Below, one piece after another: positions 1-4,312 of a stretch of 7,788 nucleotides of DNA. The position numbers and the translations under genes were made by a program. The stretch is from Caldilineaceae bacterium (GTDB lineage Bacteria; Chloroflexota; Anaerolineae; Caldilineales; Caldilineaceae), in the NCBI GenBank assembly GCA_015494005.1, contig WGCB01000194.1, forward strand, positions 1-7,788, in the 5' to 3' direction. Position 1 is the stretch's first letter, and every line of letters begins with the position of its first letter. The notes under the pieces are model-generated. The model was not told the DNA's origin and searched no databases. It saw only the letters and a program-made list of their open reading frames with translations.

Positions 1-99
1 CTGGGCAGCCGCTTCTGGGTGCGCCTTCCCCTGCTGCAGGGCCAGGAGAGGTCGGTCGGAAATGTCAGCTCCGAGTCCGTTTCCCCGCCGGAGACGTGA
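1..99 (+). CDS. C-terminal fragment of a probable sensor histidine kinase
   Basis: Frame 1 is open from the window edge to a TGA at 97-99. It encodes 32 residues beginning LGSRFWVRLPL, followed by a Gln/Ser/Pro-rich tail with no structure. The pattern Gly-Ser-x-Phe-x-Val-x-Leu-Pro-Leu is the typical last beta strand of the HATPase_c (GHKL) ATP-binding domain of histidine kinases, just after the G2 box. This supports a two-component sensor kinase whose bulk lies upstream of the window. The call rests on about ten residues, so another GHKL protein or chance similarity is possible. The stop codon overlaps a possible extended -10 element for the next gene. Confidence 0.5.
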   Translation: MGSRFWVRLPLLQGQERSVGNVSSESVSPPET

Positions 100-105
100 T
101 AGAAT
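97..105 (+). promoter_or_regulatory. Possible extended -10 promoter element for the small membrane protein gene
   Basis: TGATAGAAT at 97-105 reads as an extended -10 (TGn followed by TAGAAT, five of six matches to TATAAT). No good -35 hexamer sits 16-18 bases upstream, so it would have to rely on the TG extension. Transcription would start near 112 and leave a leader of about 50 bases before the ATG at 163. The evidence is sequence match only. Confidence 0.3.
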
Positions 106-162
106 GGTGGGGAGACGTGGAAATCTGGCATGGAGAACACGATCCCCACAGGAGGTTTGGTC

Positions 163-405
163 ATGAGCAACGGTAGCCACAGTGTGGAAGTGAAGCGGCG
201 GAAGTGGGGGGATCTGAGCGGGTTCCAGCGGGCCTGGATCGCCCTGCTCGGCATCGTGCAGTTCTCCCTCCTCATCGCCGTCCTCTGGGATCTGCGCCGG
301 CGCTCCTCGGAGGAGGTGCGGGGCAGCAAGAAGCTCTGGTTCGCCCTGGCCTTTGTCAACTGGATCGGTCCCCTGGCCTATTTCAAATTCGGGCGTCGTC
401 GCTGA
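163..405 (+). CDS. Small two-TM protein, PLDc_N-like (phospholipase D-nuclease N-terminal type domain)
   Basis: This encodes an 80-residue protein with a charged N-terminus (about residues 1-20), a first hydrophobic segment (about 23-42, ending in LWDLRRR), a basic/acidic linker, and a second hydrophobic segment (about 56-76, WFALAFVNWIGPLAYFKFGRR). The second segment matches the PLDc_N family signature, in which a TM helix ends in a Gly-Pro-x-x-Tyr-x-x-x-Gly-Arg motif. Such stand-alone PLDc_N proteins are small membrane proteins of unknown function and carry no phospholipase catalytic domain. The start at 163 is chosen because GGAGG at 151-155 lies seven bases upstream. An in-frame ATG at 130 would add 11 residues but has no well-placed ribosome binding site. 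The gene follows the putative kinase gene by about 60 bases and may be separately transcribed. Confidence 0.75.
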   Translation: MSNGSHSVEVKRRKWGDLSGFQRAWIALLGIVQFSLLIAVLWDLRRRSSEEVRGSKKLWFALAFVNWIGPLAYFKFGRRR

Positions 406-430
406 TCTTCCAGGAGTTTCTGCACACATT

Positions 431-454
431 GAGGGGCGCTTTTCGGCGCCCCTC
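431..454. terminator. Hairpin between convergent genes, probable bidirectional terminator
   Basis: A perfect 9-bp inverted repeat (GAGGGGCGC at 431-439 and GCGCCCCTC at 446-454) encloses the loop TTTTCG. It lies 25 bases after the stop of the small membrane protein gene and 64 bases after the stop of the ACR3 gene on the other strand, where a shared terminator would be expected. Neither side has a true T-tract; the plus side is followed by GTTCATTCC. Efficiency as an intrinsic terminator is therefore uncertain, but the stem is strong and GC-rich. Confidence 0.6.
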
Positions 455-518
455 GTTCATTCCATCAACGGTTTCGGGTTTTCGGGTCGGCTTCCGCACC
501 CTCCCAGCCAGGAAGCGC

Positions 519-1685
519 TTACCCCGCTTCATCCCCCTGGGAGAGCCCGGCCGGTGGGCAGGCGGCTGCCGCGGCGTCCACCATGCCCTGGGGCACGGCC
601 TGGGGCTCGCCCTGGAAGTAGCGGCGCTGGAGGGCATAGGCCACGTTGACCAGGCCGATCATCACCGGCACCTCGATGAGGGGGCCGATGACCGCCGCGA
701 AGGCCGCGCCGGAGCTGATGCCGAAGACGGCCACGGCCACAGCGATGGCCAGCTCGAAGTTATTGCTGGCCGCAGTGAAGGCCAGGGTGGTGGTCTTGGA
801 GTAGTCCGCGCCGATCTTGCGCCCCATCCAGAAGCTGACCAGGAACATGAGCACGAAGTAGAGGGTCAGGGGGATGGCGATGCGCACCACGTCCAGGGGG
901 ATCTGGACGATGAGGTTGCCCTTCAGGCTGAACATGACCACGATGGTGAAGAGCAGGGCGATGAGGGTCAAGGGGCCGATCCGGGGCACGAACTCCTGCT
1001 CGTACCAGTCGTTGCCCCGGGCCCGGCGCAGGAAAAAGCGGGTGGCGAAGCCGGCGATCATGGGGATGCCCAGGTAGATGAAGACACTGCGGGCGATCTC
1101 GCCGATGGTGATCTGGACCTGGCTCCCCTGCAGGCCGAAGAGGGGCGGCAGCAGGGTGATGAAGATCCAGGCGTAGACGCTGTAGAAGAGCACCTGGAAG
1201 ATGCTGTTGAAGGCCACCAGGCCAGCCGCGTACTCGGTGTCACCCGCGGCCAGCTCGTTCCAGACGATGACCATGGCGATGCAGCGGGCCAGGCCGATGA
1301 GGATCAGGCCCACCATGTACTCGGGATAGCCGCGCAGGAAGGTGATGGCCAGGAGGAACATGAGCACCGGCCCCACCAGCCAATTCTGGATCAGGGAAAA
1401 GCCCAGGATCTTGGTGTTACGGAAGACCTCCCCCAGCTCCTCGTACTTCACCTTGGCGAAGGGCGGGTACATCATCAGGATCAGGCCAAGGGCGATGGGG
1501 ATGTTGGTGGTCCCCACGGAGAAGCGGTCGTTGAAGGCCTGCACTCCGGCGGGGAAGAGCCATCCCAGGGCCACCCCGGCCGCCATGGCTAAGAAGATCC
1601 AGAGGGTCAGGAAGCGGTCCAGGGTGGACAGCTTTTTCTTCACGGTCGCTTCGGGGCTCGAAAGGGCGTTCACAGCTTGGGACAT
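519..1685 (-). CDS. acr3: ACR3-family arsenite efflux permease
   Basis: This encodes 388 residues with about ten hydrophobic segments. The family (bile acid/Na+ symporter superfamily, ACR3 branch) exports As(III) across the cytoplasmic membrane using the proton-motive force. The diagnostic TM4 motif [13 protein letters not shown] is at residues 131-143; its Cys135 corresponds to the conserved cysteine needed for arsenite transport in characterised ACR3 proteins. The TM9 motif [12 protein letters not shown] (306-317) carries the conserved glutamate (Glu311). The region at 60-90 ([21 protein letters not shown]) is also typical. Length is slightly above the usual 340-370 because of an Ala/Pro-rich tail after about residue 355, which contains Cys376. 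GGAGG at 1692-1696 sits six bases before the ATG at 1685. It is the last gene of the ars operon, 36 bases after arsC, as expected for the exporter of the ArsC product. Confidence 0.95.
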   Translation of the reverse strand: MSQAVNALSSPEATVKKKLSTLDRFLTLWIFLAMAAGVALGWLFPAGVQAFNDRFSVGTTNIPIALGLILMMYPPFAKVKYEELGEVFRNTKILGFSLIQNWLVGPVLMFLLAITFLRGYPEYMVGLILIGLARCIAMVIVWNELAAGDTEYAAGLVAFNSIFQVLFYSVYAWIFITLLPPLFGLQGSQVQITIGEIARSVFIYLGIPMIAGFATRFFLRRARGNDWYEQEFVPRIGPLTLIALLFTIVVMFSLKGNLIVQIPLDVVRIAIPLTLYFVLMFLVSFWMGRKIGADYSKTTTLAFTAASNNFELAIAVAVAVFGISSGAAFAAVIGPLIEVPVMIGLVNVAYALQRRYFQGEPQAVPQGMVDAAAAACPPAGLSQGDEAG

Positions 1686-1721
1686 GCTCCACCTCCTGGG
1701 AAAGTCCGGAACTGGGACGGC

Positions 1722-2153
1722 TCAGGCGTCGCTCATCTCTGCCAGCAGAGCCGGCACCTTGCGGGCGATCTCGTCCCGCACCGCTCGAAAGACGGCCATC
1801 ACTTCTTCATCGCTCCCGGTGGCCGCGGCCGGGTCCGGGAAACCCAGATGCACTTGCTGGCCCGGCCCCAGCCAGACCGGGCAGTTCTCCGCCGCGTCGT
1901 CGCAGACCGTCACCACCAGGTCGAAGGGCTGGCCCCGGAACTCGTCCACGTGCTTGGAGCGGCCCTGGTGCGGGATGCCCATCTCGGCCAGGGCCTGGAT
2001 CGCCTTGGGATGGACGGCGCCGGCGGGCTGGGTCCCGGCGCTGTAGGCCTGCCAGCGATCCCCCAGACGGGCGTTGACGATGGCTTCGGCCATCTGGGAG
2101 CGGCAGGAATTGCCGGTGCACAGGAACAGGACTCGCTTTTTCACGTGAGGCAT
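1722..2153 (-). CDS. arsC: Thioredoxin-coupled arsenate reductase (LMW-PTP fold)
   Basis: This protein reduces arsenate to arsenite in the cytoplasm through a Cys triad that is reset by thioredoxin. The P-loop CTGNSCRS is at residues 12-19, with nucleophile Cys12 and structural Cys17. Cys84 and Cys91 (VCDDAAENC) have the C-x6-C spacing of the two resolving cysteines in the S. aureus pI258-type enzyme. FPDP at 105-108 holds the catalytic aspartate. All catalytic residues are present and the length of 143 is normal. The start is given as the ATG at 2153, but AAGGG at 2154-2158 directly abuts it. The same Shine-Dalgarno lies nine bases before an in-frame GTG at 2144, which would give a 140-residue protein starting MKKRVLFLCTGNSC, a more usual N-terminus. 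The gene lies 21 bases after the thioredoxin gene and 36 bases before acr3. Confidence 0.95.
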   Translation of the reverse strand: MPHVKKRVLFLCTGNSCRSQMAEAIVNARLGDRWQAYSAGTQPAGAVHPKAIQALAEMGIPHQGRSKHVDEFRGQPFDLVVTVCDDAAENCPVWLGPGQQVHLGFPDPAAATGSDEEVMAVFRAVRDEIARKVPALLAEMSDA

Positions 2154-2174
2154 CCCTTCAAGCCGGGCGGGCGA

Positions 2175-2417
2175 TCAGGCCCCGGCTTGCTGCAGCAGCT
2201 GGATCATCTGCTCCCGGGTGGGGACGCCGCCGTAGCCCACCAGCTTCTCGTCGATGACGATGCCCGGGGTACTCATCACGCCGTAGCTCATGATGGCCGG
2301 GATGTCGGTCACTTCCTCCACGACGGCATCCAGGCCCAGCTCGGCCACCACCGATGCGGCCAGGGCCTTGGCTTTCTGACAGTTGGCGCAGCCGGTGCCC
2401 AAGATTTTGATGATCAT
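2175..2417 (-). CDS. Small thioredoxin-fold redox protein (MTH895/TM0996-like), CxxC = CANC
   Basis: This encodes an 80-residue single thioredoxin-like domain starting MIIKILGTGCANC, with redox-active Cys10 and Cys13. The cis-proline loop is seen in MSTPGIVID. The motif GTGCANC, in place of WCGPC, and the short length identify the small archaeal/bacterial 'redox-active disulfide protein 2' type rather than housekeeping TrxA. The ATG at 2417 is chosen because AAGGAG (2425-2430) is seven bases upstream. The ATG at 2423 is only one base from that Shine-Dalgarno, and the longer frame up to 2507 runs through an A-rich leader. Members of this family are often encoded beside PF03773 permeases and ars genes. 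The position between the permease and arsC suggests it may reduce ArsC or the permease cysteines; this is inference. Confidence 0.88.
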   Translation of the reverse strand: MIIKILGTGCANCQKAKALAASVVAELGLDAVVEEVTDIPAIMSYGVMSTPGIVIDEKLVGYGGVPTREQMIQLLQQAGA

Positions 2418-2510
2418 TGCCATACTCCTTTTTCTGTGTTTCGTTTCCAGTGTTTCGGTTCGTTTTTGCTCAAGATGGTTGGAGGTCTCCAGGACCCCCG
2501 ATGTCAACGG
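2418..2510 (-). other. A-rich, GC-poor leader between permease and thioredoxin genes
   Basis: The mRNA-sense sequence ahead of the thioredoxin ribosome binding site is unusually A-rich for this GC-rich window. It contains CGAAACAC twice, 14 bases apart (plus-strand GTGTTTCG at 2436-2443 and 2450-2457). No terminator-like hairpin with a T-tract and no convincing promoter is seen. It most likely provides an unstructured translation-initiation region. Confidence 0.35.
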
Positions 2511-2540
2511 ATCCAGGTTTCACAGATCCAGGTCTCACAG
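2511..2540. repeat. 15-bp tandem direct repeat spanning the permease stop codon
   Basis: Two adjacent 15-base units, ATCCAGGTTTCACAG (2511-2525) and ATCCAGGTCTCACAG (2526-2540), differ at one position (2519 T versus 2534 C). On the minus strand each unit begins CTGTGA, so the last codon and stop (Leu-TGA) of the permease are duplicated. Because the unit is 15 bases, the second TGA is in frame, five codons after the first. Confidence 0.85.
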
Positions 2541-3623
2541 CACGAAGTTGAACAGGTAGCCGGTGAAGATGATGCCCACACCCACGATGGCGACGAAGGT
2601 GGCGATCAGCCGGGGTTTCAGCACCCGGCGCAGGATGATCATCTCCGGCAGGCTCAGGGCCACCACGCTCATCATGAAGGCCAGGACCGTGCCCAGGGCG
2701 GCGCCCTTCTCCATCAGCGCGTGGACCACCGGGATGATCCCCGCGGCGTTGGAGTACATGGGGATGCCCAGGATCACGCCGGCGGGCACACTCCACCAGG
2801 CCTCCTTGCCCAGGATGTCGGCCAGGGCCCCGGCCGGCACGTAGCCGTGGATGCCAGCCCCCACCGCGATGCCTATGACCACGTAGAGCCAGACCTTGCC
2901 CACGATCTCCCTGGTGCTCTGCCAGGCCTTGGTGAACCGCTCTCGCCAGCTGGGCTTGGCCTCCTGGAGCGCGGCCTGGCCCATGGAGATCTGCCAGACG
3001 AAATCCTCCACGCCCCGCTCCACGTTGGGCACCCGTCCGATGAAGAAGCCAGCCACCACGGCCACCAGCAGCCCGGTGCCCATGTAGAGGCCCGCTATCT
3101 TCCAGCCGAAGAGGCCGAAGAGCATCACCAGGGCGATCTCGTTCACCATGGGGGTGGCGATGAGGAAGGAGAAGGTCACGCCCAGGGGGATGCCGCTCTC
3201 CACGAAGCCGATGAACAGGGGCACCGCGGAGCAGGAGCAGAAGGGGGTCACCACGCCCAGGAGGGCGGCCAGCACGTTGCCCACCCCCTCTCGCTTGCCG
3301 CCGAGGAGCTGGCGGGTGCGCTCCACGCTGAAAAAGGTGCGCACGGTGGAGACCAGGAAGATCATGCCGCTCAGCAGCAGGAGGATCTTGGGCACGTCGT
3401 AGAGGAAAAAGGCCACGGACTCGCCCAGGTGGGAGCCTTCCGCCAGGCCCAGGACCTGGTAGCTCAGCCAGTTGGCGAAGCCCTGGAGCTGACCCCAGAG
3501 GGCAAGCCAGATCAGGGCGGCGGCCATCACGGTGGCCCAGGCGGACAGGTCCGTCTGGGGGCCCTGGCGCAGGCGATCGACCAGGGAGAGTTTGGCAGTC
3601 ATCTCTCGAGACGAAGTGGACAC
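2535..3623 (-). CDS. arsP: ArsP-like permease (PF03773/DUF318)
   Basis: This encodes a 362-residue polytopic membrane protein with about eight to ten hydrophobic segments and a soluble loop at about 200-240. Family hallmarks are TPFCSCSAVPLF (126-137, Cys129 and Cys131), ATPMVNEIAL (157-166), GIPMYSNAAG (286-295) and LSLPEMIIL (323-331). Characterised ArsP members export trivalent organoarsenicals such as methylarsenite and reduced roxarsone. Other PF03773 permeases have unknown substrates, so the symbol rests on family plus operon context. The start is the GTG at 3623, supported by GGAGG at 3630-3634, six bases upstream. It is the second gene of the ars operon, 98 bases after arsR, and is followed by a 117-base gap before the small thioredoxin. 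No arsM methyltransferase is visible in the window, so the physiological substrate is unclear. Confidence 0.88.
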   Translation of the reverse strand: MSTSSREMTAKLSLVDRLRQGPQTDLSAWATVMAAALIWLALWGQLQGFANWLSYQVLGLAEGSHLGESVAFFLYDVPKILLLLSGMIFLVSTVRTFFSVERTRQLLGGKREGVGNVLAALLGVVTPFCSCSAVPLFIGFVESGIPLGVTFSFLIATPMVNEIALVMLFGLFGWKIAGLYMGTGLLVAVVAGFFIGRVPNVERGVEDFVWQISMGQAALQEAKPSWRERFTKAWQSTREIVGKVWLYVVIGIAVGAGIHGYVPAGALADILGKEAWWSVPAGVILGIPMYSNAAGIIPVVHALMEKGAALGTVLAFMMSVVALSLPEMIILRRVLKPRLIATFVAIVGVGIIFTGYLFNFVL

Positions 3624-3694
3624 GGAATGCCTCCAGAATCACGGATGAAAGAACGGTGGGTGACAACGAAACGAAATTGCTGTTTGGGGCGGAA

Positions 3695-3713
3695 CCTGGG
3701 AAAATGGCCCAGG
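3695..3713. other. Short perfect hairpin in the arsR-arsP gap
   Basis: CCTGGG (3695-3700) and CCCAGG (3708-3713) form a 6-bp stem around a 7-base loop, nine bases after the arsR stop on the minus strand. No T-run follows on the minus strand. It could be an mRNA processing or stability element, or a weak partial terminator separating regulator from permease expression. It could also be chance. Confidence 0.3.
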
Positions 3714-3721
3714 AGCCGGGC

Positions 3722-4120
3722 TCATGCGCTGCAGCGGGGGCAGGGACAGGAGTCGCTGTAGCCCGCGCAGTCGTGCTCTGTGTCCGCTGGCACCGGGCCC
3801 AGCACCAGTTCCAGGATGGCCTCCACCTGGGGATCCGCCAGGTGATAGAAGATGTTCGTCCCCTGGCGCTCCGCCCGGATCAGGCCGGCCTGGCGCAGGT
3901 AGCGCAGCTGCTGGGAAACGTAGGGCTGGGGCTTCCCCAGCACCGCCTCGATGTGACAGACACACTCGGCCTGGCGGCGCAGGATGTCCAGGATCCGGAG
4001 GCGCACCGGGTGCGCCAGCAGCTTGAATCGCTGGGCCGGGACGGCATAGTCCAGGGCCTCCTGGACCGGAGCGCCTGGCTCGGTGGGACCGTCCACAAGA
4101 CGAAACGCGAGACCTTCCAT
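3722..4120 (-). CDS. arsR: ArsR/SmtB-family As(III)-responsive repressor
   Basis: This encodes a 132-residue winged-helix repressor. Core features are AHPVRLRILDIL (36-47), the alpha-3 metal motif ECVCHIE (52-58, Cys53 and Cys55, matching the classic CVC As(III)/Sb(III) site of ArsR), the recognition helix region PQPYVSQQLRYLRQAGL (64-80), and the wing RAERQGTNIFYHL (82-94). The extra tail ends HDCAGYSDSCPCPRCSA, with Cys118, 125, 127 and 130. Metal binding at the CVC motif is expected to release DNA and derepress the operon. The start is ambiguous: ATG 4120 has GGGGAG (4128-4133) seven bases upstream, and ATG 4135, in frame, has AGGGAG seven bases upstream, giving 137 residues. The open frame continues upstream to 4360 but would run through the promoter. 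It is the first gene of the operon and divergent from the MFS gene. Confidence 0.94.
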   Translation of the reverse strand: MEGLAFRLVDGPTEPGAPVQEALDYAVPAQRFKLLAHPVRLRILDILRRQAECVCHIEAVLGKPQPYVSQQLRYLRQAGLIRAERQGTNIFYHLADPQVEAILELVLGPVPADTEHDCAGYSDSCPCPRCSA

Positions 4121-4147
4121 GATCGTTCTCCCCATGATCGTACTCCC
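4118..4147. repeat. 15-bp tandem duplication of Shine-Dalgarno plus start codon of arsR
   Basis: Adjacent units CATGATCGTTCTCCC (4118-4132) and CATGATCGTACTCCC (4133-4147) differ at one base (4127 T versus 4142 A). On the minus strand each unit reads GGGAG, a seven-base spacer of the form (T/A)ACGATC, then ATG. Two complete ribosome binding site/start modules therefore sit in tandem and in frame. Confidence 0.9.
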
Positions 4148-4186
4148 TGACCTGCACGAAATTGCCCCTGTCCATCCGGGAGTGTG

Positions 4187-4216
4187 GTTATCCATGCAAA
4201 AAGTTGCATATCTCAA
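4187..4216 (-). promoter_or_regulatory. arsR operon promoter (sigma70-like)
   Basis: Read on the minus strand, TTGAGA (plus 4211-4216; five of six to TTGACA) is followed after 18 bases by GATAAC (plus 4187-4192; four of six to TATAAT). The predicted transcription start is near 4180, giving a leader of about 45-60 bases to the two candidate arsR starts. The spacer holds the palindrome described separately, the arrangement expected of an autorepressed ArsR promoter. Confidence 0.6.
4194..4209. promoter_or_regulatory. Probable ArsR operator palindrome
   Basis: ATGCAA (4194-4199), AAAG, TTGCAT (4204-4209) form a perfect 6-4-6 inverted repeat that fills almost the whole 18-base spacer of the arsR promoter. 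ArsR/SmtB repressors typically bind such AT-rich inverted repeats overlapping their own promoter. A further TTGCAT half-site at 4220-4225, overlapping TGCATGCA at 4221-4228, lies on the other side of the -35 element, 16 bases away in the same orientation as the first TTGCAT. Assignment to ArsR is by position and symmetry only. Confidence 0.6.
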
Positions 4217-4244
4217 TAATTGCATGCATTGTACGCGAAGGCCC

Positions 4245-4268
4245 GTTTCGCTGTCAAATCGAAACAGC
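4245..4268. other. Two overlapping, mutually exclusive small stems in the MFS gene leader
   Basis: GTTTCG (4245-4250) can pair with CGAAAC (4260-4265). GCTGT (4250-4254) can pair with ACAGC (4264-4268). The two stems share bases and cannot form together. The element lies about 45 bases before the GTG at 4313. It may be a fortuitous near-palindrome; no known riboswitch is recognised. Confidence 0.2.
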
Positions 4269-4312
4269 CAGCGCCCTCCCGCCGTTTCACTCACCTGGAA
4301 AGGGCTGCTTCC

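Noticed and set aside
204..1592. 462-codon plus-strand open frame covering the ACR3 gene
   Set aside because: Same artefact: His/Asp/Glu/Gly-rich translation, no ribosome binding site logic, antisense to a well-conserved transporter and overlapping the small PLDc_N-like gene and the hairpin.
2418..2507. Thioredoxin start further upstream (frame open to 2507)
   Set aside because: The added residues are Lys/Arg/Glu/Thr-rich and derive from the A-rich leader; AAGGAG is correctly spaced only for ATG 2417.
3624..3700. Internal promoter for the permease (TTGTCA on the minus strand)
   Set aside because: TTGTCA resembles a -35 box but no acceptable -10 hexamer occurs at 16-18 bases.
1677..3761. Very long open frame (694 codons) on the plus strand antisense to the ars genes
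   Set aside because: Its translation is low-complexity, rich in His, Gly, Asp and Gln with no recognisable domain, as expected for the antisense frame of GC-rich genes with strong third-position GC. The minus-strand genes have clear domains and ribosome binding sites.
4220..4312. N-terminal extension of the MFS protein to ATG 4220
   Set aside because: The extra residues are hydrophilic and unlike the family, the ATG lies within the TGCATGCA operator region, and no Shine-Dalgarno precedes it; GTG 4313 has one.
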